A stretch of 64,000 nucleotides of DNA, from the NCBI GenBank assembly GCA_907164885.2, contig OU015496.1, positions 108,571,707 to 108,635,706 on the forward strand, given 5' to 3'. This DNA comes from Dolomedes plantarius (Eukaryota > Arthropoda > Arachnida > Araneae > Dolomedidae). Shown here piece by piece: positions 35,319 through 46,788 of this stretch; positions within the stretch are counted from its first letter, which is position 1, and every line of letters begins with the position of its first letter. The notes beneath the pieces were generated by a model. That model made no database searches. It had not been told where the DNA came from and saw nothing but the letters and a program-made list of their open reading frames with translations. Made by a program: the position numbers and the translations under genes.

Positions 35319-35645
35319 GATTACTATACTTACTGTAATACTATATTACTATAATTATACTTACTAATAATTATAATTGATGGGAAAATAAACCCTAAAA
35401 GGACTTCCTCAACTTCAGTTTATAAGACTTAGTTTACCTGTATTACTTTCCGACATTCATGCTATCGTTTTAGACCGACTTGACATAGCCCTTGTTACCT
35501 AACAGCTAATGACGTCACGGCAACTTTTGACGCGATACATGAGTAATGGGGTTTTTCATTTGCTTTCCCCCATGGTTTACTGCTCTTCCTTTCCAGTGTA
35601 TTTTATGCAAATGTATGTTCATTTGATACTTCTTGTATAGATATC
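35319..35645. other. no feature recognised
   Basis: AT-rich spacer between two MITEs. Confidence 0.45.
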
Positions 35646-36047
35646 CAGTGGCATACCTAGACCATTTGGGGCCCGGGGCGGATTTATTTTTGCCCCCCCC
35701 CCAAAAAAAATGGTAATTTTTAACTTTTTCTGATCACAGCTAACCTTTCTTTGCCTTAATCAGACAGTCTCCTCAGGCTATTGAACTGTGCAGACAGTGG
35801 CGTGCTCAGGATTTTGTTCTGGGAGGGTCAAGACCTCCATGTGCTAGGGGTCGTCCATTTCCCTTACGCCCTATTATCAGGGTGGACTAGAAGGAGGTGT
35901 CTTCCGGGGGGGTCTGGGGTTATGGAATACCCCCTAGCCAAAGGGGGGTCCGGGGGTCCTCCCCGGGAAAAATTTGAAAATTAAATAGTGCCATTTAACA
36001 CCTAATTTGTTAAATAGTGCCATTCGCGCCCCCTTGGTCCGCCACTG
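35646..36047. mobile_element. hAT-type MITE, CAGTGGC ends, 8-bp TSD
   Basis: The ends CAGTGGCATACCTAG and CTTGGTCCGCCACTG are inverted over the first seven bases. The flanks are TAGATATC (35638-35645) and TAAATATC (36048-36055), an 8-bp duplication with one change. A second terminus CAGTGGCGTGCTCAGG begins at 35795, so a related copy is nested or the left end was duplicated. G/C runs and a GGGGTCCGGGGG core are typical of this MITE type. The 67-codon frame here is an artefact. Confidence 0.75.
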
Positions 36048-36055
36048 TAAATATC

Positions 36056-36350
36056 GCTCGGGGTAGGGCAAAGGTGCCCCTGGCAGCACACACATTTGAA
36101 CTCACGAGCTAGTGAGATTTGTCTGTTAGAAGTCTGTATGAGATTATTTTTTTTGTACCAATGCTCTAAGTTTATAGGTTTAATGTTCATGGAGCGAGTT
36201 TGTTGAAAGTTAGTTTTTTATTGCTTTTAATATTTTAACATTTATTAAGGTTCTAAATAAACTTTGATTTTCCTAAAGTCTTGCTTATTTGTGAACACAT
36301 CCCATGCGAGACAACTGCAGACTCTGTTATATTGCCACTCTGCAAGACAA
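36056..36350. other. no feature recognised
   Basis: Short non-repetitive spacer before the hairpin. Confidence 0.45.
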
Positions 36351-36399
36351 TTACTATAACTATACTTTTAACTATAATTTAAAAGTATAGTTATAGTAA
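36351..36399. repeat. perfect 21-bp inverted repeat, 7-base loop
   Basis: The arm at 36351-36371 (TTACTATAACTATACTTTTA plus A) is exactly complementary to 36379-36399, and the loop is CTATAAT. It lies directly at the 3' end of a SINE copy. It may be a micro-MITE or a cruciform-forming sequence. Confidence 0.95.
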
Positions 36400-36407
36400 C
36401 TTACTCT

Positions 36408-36535
36408 CAACTTATAGTTTAAAGCCGATTTCAATTGGCCACAAGCACCCATGCCCACATCGGAACTCAAACCTAGTAACGCCGGCACCGGAAATGCCAG
36501 CGGCTCAGGCAATCGACGATCGTCCAGCCAGAAGT
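36408..36535 (-). mobile_element. tRNA-derived SINE (CTTTAAGC family), copy 1
   Basis: The minus strand has an A-box region near 36525 (CTGGCTGGACGATCG), then a B box GGTTTGAGTTCCG (36460-36472), and then GGCATGGGTGCTTGTGGCC and GGCTTTAAAC. Copies at 48593-48777 and 60853-61035 share this layout. The 3' tail is missing here and replaced by the hairpin. Confidence 0.72.
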
Positions 36536-37104
36536 TTCTCTGAAAACACGATATTGAATAAATGTAATACTCTACTGGTATTGTTGAAAAAATAAAGTGT
36601 GTTAACGAACATATAAAAAATAAACACGTTGCTGACAGAAAAAAATATGTGTAGTACACTTCATAAATGGCTGATTATACGCATATGTCACGTACTTCAG
36701 AAAAATTATAAGGTTTCTCGTAAAAATGATAATAAGGGTACCTTATTGAGAAACTTTATTTGTAATGTTGTTGTATATGAGTACTTTATTTGAATTTCAT
36801 AGAGTAAATAAGTGTATTACTACCGAACGTGCTCCCGTCAATTTATGTATCGCTGGTATAAGATTTAAAAATTTATGAATGCGCTCAATCTAGGAGAGGT
36901 TGCAGAAAAGTGCGCGTTATTACCTAAAATATACTACACGCGTCTTAGTTATTAAATAATAAATGTGAGTTTAAATATTTATTAGTTTGAGGATTTTTTA
37001 CAAAGTATAAAGTAAAAATCACGGAGTAATAAAATCTTAATTTTCTATAAGGAAATATTTTCTTTTCTACTGACCAAGTATAACATACTGCATAAACATG
37101 TCTT
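36536..37104. other. no feature recognised
   Basis: AT-rich DNA with no gene or repeat identified. Confidence 0.45.
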
Positions 37105-37311
37105 AAGGGGACACATACCTTTTAAAGGCCAATAGACTCGACAAACATATACCCCTTTTCAATCATCAGTAGTTGCTAAATTACTTTATTCAGAAATATG
37201 AAAATTTTACCGTGACTTAAAAACGTTTTTCCTTTATAAATATGGCTTTCAGTTTTTTTTCTACATTGAAGAGAAATTTTGTAATTGTTTAAAATTTTAA
37301 TCCTTGGTTTT

Positions 37312-37750
37312 TTTTTCAATTATTACTATTAGTTCACACTCTCCCTATATATATTTATATATCATGTTTAAATTTCAATCGTTAATAAAATACTTTTTAT
37401 TCATCCACTCAAGTTCAAATACATTTTTTTTTAAACTTGTAGTGGATGACACTTGATGTTAACAGTTTTTTCAAATATTAATTCATTAATTAAATTTAAT
37501 TAATTTTAGTTTTATATGGGATCCCTTTCAATCGGAAGAGACCTAGGGCGTCTCTTGCTCTTGAATGGTAATTTCCCTCTTCGTACTGTGTAAACGGTAA
37601 CACTGCGGTAGCGCGCCCTCCTCCCATCCTGTAGGTTGCGGGATCGAATCACCAACCTGACAACTCTTTCCCCCGCTCTTAATCTCGCACAGTAGGAAAG
37701 GTTCTGGCAGGCAATCCTTTTTTTCAATTCCTACTATTAGTTCACACTCA
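37312..37750. repeat. ~30-bp direct repeats flanking a 375-bp insert
   Basis: TTTTTCAATTATTACTATTA plus GTTCACACTC near 37314-37343 recurs at 37721-37750 with two changes. The DNA between them includes a tRNA-like SINE head. This may be a long target duplication or a local duplication within the fold-back arm. A separate stem, TCATCCACTCAAGTTCAAA paired with TTTAAACTTGTAGTGGATGA, lies at about 37402-37448. Confidence 0.6.
37510..37718 (+). mobile_element. tRNA-derived SINE-like insert
   Basis: An A-box-like GTAACACTGCGGTAGCGCG precedes a B-box-like GCGGGATCGAATCACC (37636-37651), about 30 bases apart, on the plus strand. This matches a tRNA-type pol III promoter. Flanking direct repeats are described separately. 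Confidence 0.55.
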
Positions 37751-38579
37751 AATTTTTCTTTGTTGATCTAAGTAGGAATTGACTTAAATTTTTTTTTTAT
37801 ATTACTTGTTTAAATTGTTATGTCATTTCACATATATCACTAAAACAGTTGAATAGAACAACATGAAAATTTATACACGGGAAATATAAACAAGTATCAT
37901 TAAAATGACCTACTATTATGAAATTTCTCCGATAAAAATTTTAATTACAGTAAAATTTATCAAATTTTTTTTTCGAAATTTTAAATTTAAAAACCTTTTT
38001 TTAGATGAAGAACTAGGAATTTATTTCAAAGTAGTTCATTTTAAAGATTATGCAACATAATTTTAAAACTAAAAAAAATATGTGTATTCATTAACATACG
38101 GACGCAAGTCTGCAGGTATTGCTATAAAAATGAAAAAACAATGATTGAAATTTTAAAAAAATTAAAATATTTATCTCCAACGTAGAAAAAATTGAGAGCC
38201 ATATTTTTAGCTACATTTTAACTAACTGTTAAGAAAAAGTTTTTAACCAACAGTAAAATTTTCATATTTCTGAATAAATTATTTTAGTATCTACTGATGA
38301 TTGAAAATAGTGATATGTTTGTCGAATCTCTTGGACTTTAATAATTACAAGATAAAACGAACTTTTTATGTACCACGTTTTTAAATTTTCTGTTGAATCA
38401 TAAACTTGACAATTCTATCAATTCATAAATACTTTAAAATTTTTTTGGATGAATTATCCCATCAACTTGAAAGAAAATGATCAAATGCGTAATGGAGAGC
38501 AATTATAAGACATTTTCAAACATTTATTAATTGAATTACATGTATGAGATTTTTACAAACATTAATACCAGAGCCTACT

Positions 38580-38700
38580 TGATTTCCAATGATTTTTGGA
38601 GTGCCAGGTCAACCGCGTGGAGGTGAGGCAATCGTCACGCCGTTACGCAAAAGTGCAAGCACTGAATTCGATCGAAGCACCACCTTGCGGATTTTTCCAA
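38580..38700 (+). mobile_element. tRNA-derived SINE-like insert
   Basis: The segment absent from the related copy near 2800 carries GTCAACCGCGTGGAGGTGAG, resembling an A box, and GAATTCGATCGAAGC, resembling a B box. The insert interrupts the fold-back sequence otherwise shared with 2622-2990, so it is younger than the family split. Confidence 0.5.
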
Positions 38701-39117
38701 ACTAACTTTCCAAACAAAACAAAATTAACTGAGAATGTATTCAATTCTGCTTAAAGATGACTAAAAGTATTAAAAGAATGCATTGTTATCGAGTTCTGAG
38801 CTATTCTAAAAGTTTCAAATGTCTAGCTAGTCGGGAAGTTGGTTAAAAATCGATTGCAAGATTTGTACTAGACAAACACACAAACAAGAAAGCGAGTTAA
38901 TAAAAACGTGGTAAAAGGGTTAAGTGTCCCCTTAAGGAAACCCATAGAAAATGCAATTTTGATAAAGTAAAACTCGAATGTTGAACTCCCTTTTTCACCT
39001 CAAGAGAATCCAAGATGACCAAAAAAAATCTCTTTCCTTAAGCTCAAACACTACACCTCCAATGTTTGACACCTCTGTTTATACCAGTCTGAGAAACATG
39101 CGAGCTCTGGTTCATAC

Positions 39118-39220
39118 AGCTCCCCAGTCGGCGATGTAAGCTTACAGTACCGTCACGCTTCGGTTTAACCAGAACCGAGAAATGTCCCTCAGAGAGTGCT
39201 TAAAATATTTTCAGCGAGTT
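39118..39220 (+). repeat. short dispersed repeat, copy B
   Basis: Diverged copy of 28240-28345 in the same orientation, starting GCTCCCCAGTCGGCGATGTA. No further copies were seen. Confidence 0.5.
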
Positions 39221-39654
39221 TTATTTTTATTTTTTTATTAATCATCCGCAGAGATAAAAATGGAGGCTTAACTTCAATCGCCTCAATTCAACAGAATGAA
39301 GTGCTAGAGATAAAAAAAGGAAATGGGCACGAGGCACAGCTTTTATCGTGTCCGATTGTCCCTAAATCCCTTGGAAACTTCTAAGGAACAGATAACTTTG
39401 AAAGGGACAAATCATCGTTGTTTTGAGTCTAAATAACGTTCGGTGTAGAAGATTGTGATGTTCAAATTCTTTTTTTTTTTGTTCCAGGTATGAATATTTA
39501 TTTTATAGATGAGTTCAAGATTGGTTTTCAAGGTTCCTAAGACCACATGAGTCGATATCAGCACATTTTTGAAATTCGTGTATTTGAAAAGCAATGATTA
39601 CTTGTTAAATTAGTGAGTAGTGCATTTTTTACAAAGAAGATCAGTAATGTATTA
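39221..39654. other. no feature recognised
   Basis: AT-rich DNA without identified genes or repeats. Confidence 0.45.
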
Positions 39655-39770
39655 TTTTATATATTTATTTTTCATTATTTATTTATCATTACCTTTATCT
39701 ATTTATTCGTTTATTTGTTCATCTATTTATTTATTTATTTACTTTTCTACTAAATAAGTTTATTTTTAAT
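39655..39770. repeat. TTTA-rich simple sequence
   Basis: Imperfect ATTT/TTTA repeats run for over 100 bases. A B-box-like phrase CCCGGGTTCGAGCC follows at 39777-39790, without a clear A box. Confidence 0.8.
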
Positions 39771-39807
39771 AAAAATCCCGGGTTCGAGCCGTCTAACCTC
39801 AGTAGTT

Positions 39808-39915
39808 AGGTATATGCGTGTATGTTGTGCATAGATATGCGTGTGTGGAGGTGAGATTTACAATTGTGTAAGTGTGCATGTATGCGCGCGCTCATTTGTG
39901 TGTTTGTGCGTGTGT
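39808..39915. repeat. degenerate TG-rich tract
   Basis: Irregular GTGTGT and TGCG dinucleotides on the plus strand. Confidence 0.75.
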
Positions 39916-42859
39916 TAGTTATAGAAAATAACACAGATGGATAGAAACACGTATTGTTTAAATTTAAACACGTCTAAGTGAAAACAAATATGTAATAAAA
40001 AATAGAGAAAAATCATATTCTGATTATACTTAACATTTCTTTTGCGCCCGTGATACCTCCTCGACATTGTCATTACTCTAATTTTAAACCTAAATACCTC
40101 TTTTAAAAACATCTACACCCAGCCATTAGATGAAAAACTTCTGAACTACACACTTAAAATAGATGAAACATGAAGGATAGCTAGTAACTTAGTTGGAATG
40201 CTTAAGGAAACAACATTGTAAAAGATTTATTAAAAACAGAAGTATAATTACATAAATTAGAAGAGATAAACAACCTGGAGAAAAATTTTAGTTGTTGAAA
40301 TTAAAGGAAAGATAATTGTGAAAAGAGAAAATGTTTTTCGTTAACAATTACTTTAAATTTAAAAAAATACTTATCTTCTGTAAAATAATTTCAGGTAATA
40401 AACTTACGTACCCATTAAAATACTAGAAAGGTCAACATATTCCATTTAAGATATAAAATACCAAGTCTTAGCCGGTGCCAGAAATGGAATTAAATTAACG
40501 ATACATAATTATTTATTTTCTTTGAATCATGGAAGTTAAATTTACATGAAAGCTAACAATGATAATATGTAAATACAGTCCACTAATTATGTGGACGAAC
40601 AACTTTTTGTAATAATGTAGTAGATTGGTGTAGTTTGACCATCGGATCCATTTCTTGGGATTCTCTTGTATATTATTACATGGATATGCGTGTATGTAGA
40701 TGTAAACACACTTTGGGAGAAGTTTTTATATATATGCAAGTCAAGGATAGTTTGTTCATGGAACAAGGAGGACATGGAATACGTTCATGTTGTTTGAGAA
40801 AAAAAATATTGTTTTGGTAAGATGTCTTCAATATTGCTCTAAGACATTAGAAAGTTATCCTAATTGGGAAAGAATTTAACGATGTTGTCACAGACAATGA
40901 AACTATATTTTGTTGTCATTTCGATTGAGGACAAGGAAAAGAAGGATACATCTTATTTAGCGGTATTCGTAAACAAAGTTGAAATGATTACATTTTTAAG
41001 CATTTCTTTGATCCATCTCAGTTTATCACTGTATGAAACTATGGTTTCTTTCCTTCATCAATAATTAATAGGCATTTCTTTTTTCCGTTCAAATTAATAT
41101 CAATTAATCCACTTTCTATAGGTGGGAAATTTGCCTTTACCCGCATATAAATCTCAGAACAAAAGTAATTTTTAATTGTTACTTCTAAATTTAGGAGAGA
41201 AAAAAAAACCCTTCTGGAACTGTAAAACCTTCGTTAGCATCCCGCACACAAACTTTGATTTTTTGTAAATGAATAGAAATTTTCTCAAAATTCGGAATAC
41301 CGCTGCCTACAATATCCCAGCTTCCGAATTTTTGAAAGGTGTGGTTGCTTTGTTTTTATTTATTTTTTTATTTAGCACTAAAAAAAAAAACAGTGTGGTA
41401 AATTAACATAACTGAAAAAATAGTTTATGACAATATCACAAAAAATATTATAAAAATGTATCAGTTTTTTTAATGAAAAATCTTTTGTTCGTTAAATTTA
41501 AATTTTGAACGAATAGCATTTTTTACTAGAAAACTTAAAATACAAATATAATAAAAGTTTATTTTTCCACTTATTTTCAAATAATTCTCAGAGAAAAAAA
41601 ATAACAGTAATTTCTGTTCACTTTATCAAGTATGAACAGCAAAAATTGTGTTTTGGTGAAGGAAAAAAAAATGTTTGCGGAAACAATAACAGCAACTTAC
41701 TTTAATAACACAATAATGAAGAAACTAAAAAGAGTTTAGATTAAACAAATATTTGTAACAAATATACAGAATCAAGTTATTACAGCCGCATTTACAATAT
41801 TATTTTTATTAGAAATTTTTTAATGTCAATAAAGCAGTAATTATTTACTAAGTTAAACTCTTTATATTCACAGAAATGTACTGTGATGAAATATATTCAT
41901 TGTTGAGTAAAGTGAAACTTTTTTTTTTTTTTATGATAAAATATATATAAATACAGGTATATGAATTATTTATGCACAGTCAGCTAGCTAATGCATATAG
42001 GATTCTTAACTTTTTTATATTGTTAGAGACTTTGGCTTTTATTTACCTATCGGTGTTTCGTAAATACAATACCTTCTTTCAAAAGGTATACACACACATA
42101 AAAGGCAGGTCTTCAATCTGGTAGGCACACGACCTTAGCTGATGATATACAAGTAAAACGTTGTTGTGGACAGTTCACGTGACAGTTAAACCCCGGGAAC
42201 CCACAGTGTTGAGCATGGCTTCTTTAAAATATTAGTCTGGCCAACCAGGTTTTGCAAGCACGGCATATGCTTTTCCTTCTTTCTCAATACGTCTATTCAA
42301 CGTGGCAGTCCTTCACAGTCATTATAACATTCCGAAAATGCATGAAATTAAACGTTACCTATGCATAATTTATATTCCTCCTCTACTATATTTCTATACA
42401 AATTCTATAGGTTGTTGCTCTCTTAAACTTTGTCCTCGTTTGTATATGTCAAGCTCAAGAAAATAAGTTTTCAATTTTCAAGAGCAATCACATGATGATT
42501 GCTCAAATTATAAAATGTTCCCCATTCAATATTTTTATGTTATAATATGTACGTAATTAATTGAACTTTTTATCACTGACTTTATTACGCAATTGCATGT
42601 AGTAATAAAATTCACTTTGATCTTTTTGGAGAAAATGTTTAAACTTCTTGGGATCTCAGTAGTCTTATCAGTAAATATCCATATTTAATTCCCAACCTCA
42701 GAATTGCTATTCAAAATAGGGAATATTTATTAGTAACTTTAAAGAAGCTGTTAGACAAGCATGATAAATCTTAATCCGAAAAGCTTCTGTAAGATATTGC
42801 AGTGGTTAGAGGGAAAACAGAACGGATTCTAAGGATACTGGCTTCTCCAAAAACAAGGA
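39916..42859. other. 3-kb AT-rich DNA with no feature recognised
   Basis: No reading frame here exceeds 66 codons and none is recognisable. I saw no transposon termini, SINE boxes or long repeats. Homopolymer A and T tracts are frequent. Confidence 0.45.
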
Positions 42860-43265
42860 TTAAGTTTATTTCCAGTATACTACCAAAGTACTTTTATTTA
42901 CCTGGGGCAGATTTTGTATATAAAACTCTTTATTCACATGGAAAATACTTGAACTATGTTACTAAGTTACAGAATACTAGATTCCTAAATTATTATCTTT
43001 AAGATTGATAAAATATTGTGTTCCTCTCTTTCATTGTGTGCGTATTTTTCACACATACACACAAAGAGAGAGAACGGCATAGTGGTTTAGCAATCTTGAA
43101 GTTAATAATTTAGAAATCTAGTATTCAGTAATTTGGCAATATAGTTCAATTATTTTCTATGTGAATAAAGAGTTTTATATACAGAATCTGTAGTGACAGT
43201 ACTTTCACAGTACAGAATCTGTAAATGACAGTACTTTGGCAGTATACTGGAAATAAACTTTAACC
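42860..43265. mobile_element. fold-back element, ~170-bp arms
   Basis: The left end TTAAGTTTATTTCCAGTATA is the inverse of the right end, TATACTGGAAATAAACTTTA. Pairing continues through CCAAAGTACT, TATATAAAACTCTTTATTCA and GAATACTAGATT to a central loop, where CTCTCTTT pairs with AAAGAGAG near 43025-43073. The right arm has an internal duplication (CAGAATCTGTA with GACAGTACTT twice). No coding capacity. Frames of 66 and 74 codons are mirror translations of the arms. Confidence 0.85.
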
Positions 43266-43683
43266 TATTTTTGTGCCGGAATGGAAGTCCCGACGGGTAA
43301 CAGAAATTGTCTGAGGTAAGTTTTAAATAAAAGGCAGGTAATTTAGCGTAAAAACTGTTAAGACTGGATTGCAAATTATATTTTCCTCAACTTTTATCCT
43401 TTTTCTCTCTAAAAGTTCCTAGTAATTCCAACTTCTTAGGAGTTTACACTAAGGCATTATTCGCGCTATACAGAGAAAACCTTTAAATTTATTAATGCAT
43501 TTCAATATTTACGCTATACACATTTCACAGAACTACATTAGAAGGGTTTTGGATTTTTACTCGCAACATAATTCGGTATGAAACGTACGAATAGAACAAA
43601 TGACTGCAGTATTCGCGGATAAATAGCGAAAACCGTAGTTTCACAGGATGGTTGGGGGTACTTAGAAATAGTACTTAACGGAT
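43266..43683. other. no feature recognised
   Basis: Spacer without identified genes or repeats. Confidence 0.45.
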
Positions 43684-44038
43684 ATGTTGTTGTTGTTGTT
43701 GTTGTTGTTGTTGTGTATGGCCCTTGGCCGGAATGTATTCCAAAGCAGGTCCATATAGGCTAGCGGACTGAGGGGTGCGGCTCCGGTTTATATTGCCACC
43801 ACAAGGGTTGGAGTCCAAATTAGCCAGGTGCTACTTCAATTTTCACCGAGCACTGCCAGAGGTGACATCTGGGGGGATCGTACCATCCCCACCCACTTAC
43901 CTCAAGGGATAACTTTTCGATCTATGGATTTAACCTGCCCATATCCGGCTTAGACACGAAAATATTCAATGGCGCTTGTTGGGATTCGATCCAAGCAGCC
44001 TCAGTACCGAAAGACCAACACGCGTCCACTAGGCTACT
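43684..44038 (-). mobile_element. tRNA-derived SINE with (CAA)n tail, copy 2
   Basis: The minus strand begins at the tRNA-like head (GTAGCCTAGTGGACGCG), followed by the B box GGATCGAATCCC. It runs through the body shared with 12657-13017 and ends in about nine CAA units, read on the plus strand as GTT repeats at 43685-43713. It lies only about 15 bp from a TTAA MITE. Confidence 0.9.
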
Positions 44039-44052
44039 TCTGGCTCGCTTAA

Positions 44053-44295
44053 CCCTTTGAGGGGCGCCATTTGTGCAGTGCAAAAGTGAAAACTACTCTT
44101 TTTTTCACTTACATTCGATGTATTCCAGTTAAATGAGCAGAAGAATGGCTAATACTACCAACTGTTATCAGTTCAAAGAGGCAAACACATTTTGAAACTT
44201 TTAATTAGAAAATGTTAAGAATTTTTAGGTTAAAAAAATCGGGCAAAAAATCTGCACCGTGCAAACGGGAGGCCTTGTTGTTGCTCCTGGAAAGG
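44053..44295. mobile_element. piggyBac-like MITE, TTAA target, 243 bp
   Basis: TTAA at 44049-44052 and 44296-44299 flank termini CCCTTTGAGGGGC and the inverse of CCTTTCCAGGAGC. A TTAA duplication and CCCTTTGA-like ends are typical of piggyBac-type non-autonomous elements. There is no coding sequence. Confidence 0.75.
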
Positions 44296-44299
44296 TTAA

Positions 44300-45325
44300 G
44301 GGATATAATGCATGCTAATATTAACATTTAAATACTAAATATATTAATTCTTCATAAGATAACTAGAGATTATAGAATTATTCTAAATTACAATTAATTT
44401 AACTCTAAAACTATATAGAAGTTACAATCTTATAGCTGCAAAATGATTCCAGTTATCCAACACGTCAAAAGCAGTACAATGTGAATAAACTTTTAACAGG
44501 AAATAAAAATGTAACAAGAAAGTCATAACTTTGGAATATAAATCCCCTAAAAGGAAAACTTTAGCACTCCCCGAATTTATATTAAAACTTTTCAGATACG
44601 GCATTCATGATATTTCATCCGCTCGGCCACAATGCAACGTCATTTATCGTCCAAATACTTTGTGACCTAAATTATATAAAGGACAAAGAGCGCACCAGGT
44701 CATGTTCTTCAAATTGATAGTTATAAATAGATCGCGAGGACGGTTCAATATACTTCTAGAATTTTCTAACAAATGGAAGCTTTTGCTAGACAGATAAATG
44801 CCAACTGAACTTCAACTGACATTTCATGCGGAAGTTCTCGCTTTATAATTTCTGGGCAAGGAGAGAAAAAAAAATTACATCTTTTGTAAACGAAAATCGA
44901 TAATGAGATATTTCAATAACTATTAAAACGATATTTTAACTATTATGGAGAGTATTCTGGAAATGATTCGACCCATTTGCAGTTTTATTGCGAACTATAT
45001 TAAGAGAATAGGGGATGTTACTTTTGTATGGACTATTTTCTGTTAATGGAGATACGTACGAACTATGTTTAAATTAAATGTTATAGGAAAGGTTGGAATA
45101 TAATTTTGCTCTGAGAGATAACGGACCATAATCTTGATAGTTAAAAAAAGGTACTCTGAAGTACAATCTCAGAAAAACTTTCTGTATTTAATAGTATATA
45201 GCGCCCTCTACATATGAAAGATTGGGCATGGTCGAAAGTTCAAAACTGAATATCAATTAGTCCTCATATCTAAATTATTAATAAAGTTGATCATGATTAA
45301 TATCTCTAACAAAGATGACAATATA
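44300..45325. other. AT-rich DNA, weak tRNA-like trace
   Basis: On the minus strand GTGGCCGAGCGGATG near 44617-44631 resembles an A box but has no B box. No gene is recognised. Confidence 0.4.
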
Positions 45326-46623
45326 CTACATGGGGGAAAAGTCCCGTAACTCGGCACTAAAGGGCATCCGCAATGAAATTTCCATATAATGTTCTATTTG
45401 TGCTAACCTTCAAAAGATTGCTATCAAAGTTTCATGACATGTTGGATATTTATTTACGAGTTGCGGTCCTGTAAGTAACGCTACTTTTGATTTTGTGTAA
45501 ACAAAGAATCAAAAAGAATTTCTTGTCTTAATTAAACATTGCTTTTTGATGAAAAAAAAATACCGTCCAAACCCAAGAATGGCTCGAAAAATATTACAGC
45601 ACATCTGCTCAGTCGAAAACAACCATTTGTTTAGCGAGTTTGAAAATGGTCGTACGAACACCGATAATGCCGCACGTTCTGGACGTCCAGTTGAGGCAAC
45701 AACTCTAGAGAACATCCAAAAAAGTCTACCGTATTGTGTTGAAAGACCGCAAAGTGAAAGTAAGGGAGATAGTTGACATAGTTAAGATATCAACAGAATG
45801 GGTGAGACATATTTTGCATGAGCATTTAAATATAAAAAAGCTTTGTGCGAGATGGGTGCCGCGTTTTCTAATAATTGGTTAAAAACAGCAACGTGCCGAC
45901 AATTCAGAGCGCACTTTGGCTATAAAAGCGTAATCCAAACGGGGTTTTCCACCGATTCGTAACAATGGATGAACATGGATCCATTACTGCACACTTTAAT
46001 GAAAAAGAGTCTGCAGGGTGGTTGGAAGCTCGCAAAAGTTGACTATAGCTCCCAAAGACGCACCAATCGGCTGGAAAGGTCTTGGGCAGTATTTTTTTTT
46101 TTTGGGGGGGGATGCACGGGGCACAATATTCATCGACTATCTTGATAAAGTAAAACAATCACAGGAAAGTATTAAGCAGCAATATTGGACCGCTTGGAGG
46201 ACGATATCAAGAAAAAAAAAAAGGTCGCACATGGCGAAAAAAAGGGCTGTTTCACCAAGACAATTCACCGGCTCACACGTCAGTGAAAGGGATGGTAAAA
46301 TTGAATAAATTAAAATTCGAATTGCTCCACCATCCACCGTATTATCTAGATCTGACCCCTATCGGCTATTATTTGTTTCCTAACTTGAAGCGATGGCTTC
46401 AGGGGAAGAGATTTTTATCAAATGAGGATGTTAAATGCGAAACTGATGTGCATTTTGAAGCCCTTGACAAATCTTACTATATGAAAGGCATTCAAATGTT
46501 AGAGGACCGTTGAAATAAGTGTCGCTCTTGAGGAAAATTATGTTGAAGGATAAAATCGATTTTTGACCAAAAAAAAAAAATGTTTTTTTCATTGCTAATC
46601 CTGGAACTTTTCACCCCATGTAG
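45326..46623 (+). mobile_element. full-length mariner transposon, 1,298 bp
   Basis: Terminal repeats CTACATGGGGGAAAAGTCCC (left) and the inverse of the right end, CTACATGGGGTGAAAAGTTC, are flanked on both sides by TA (45324-45325 and 46624-46625). The length and the TA target are exactly those of a mariner. The element is complete from end to end but its gene is broken, so it could move only with enzyme supplied by another copy. Confidence 0.95.
45549..46540 (+). pseudogene. mariner transposase pseudogene
   Basis: The start region encodes MKKKYRPNPRMARKILQHIC, then a helix-turn-helix region with RTNTDNAARSGRPVE. A later block holds VTMDEHG around the first catalytic Asp, then HQDNSPAH around the second. 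In the third block, YYLDLTPIGYYLFP, the usual Ser-Asp before Tyr reads Ile-Gly, so the third Asp of the D,D34D triad is lost. The C-terminus YMKGIQMLEDR is typical of the family. Several frameshifts and stops, and expanded A and T runs near 46090 and 46210, confirm it is dead. Confidence 0.92.
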
Positions 46624-46788
46624 TACCGTAAACCTCACATAAATGAAGCAATGTATCGTAGAGTCAAATAGTATGTTTTATATTTTTTTTCCAAAGCGAA
46701 GGCACTTTGTTAGATAGACATTCGCCTTTATTCACCGCAGTTTTTGCTGGTCACTTTATTATGAGCGATGTAGGCGGACCATTATTAA

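Larger units (their letters stand above)
37105..38937. mobile_element. 1.8-kb fold-back element with SINE-like inserts
   Basis: The left end CTTAAGGGGACACATACC is the inverse of the right end GTTAAGTGTCCCCTTAAG. Inner arms of about 150 bp pair through GACAAACATATACC, TCAATCATCAGTAG and TTCAGAAATATGAAAATTTT (left 37138-37210, right 38250-38330 inverted). The region 38340-38910 is also found, inverted, at 2622-2990. There is no transposase. tRNA-like inserts occupy parts of both halves. Confidence 0.8.
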
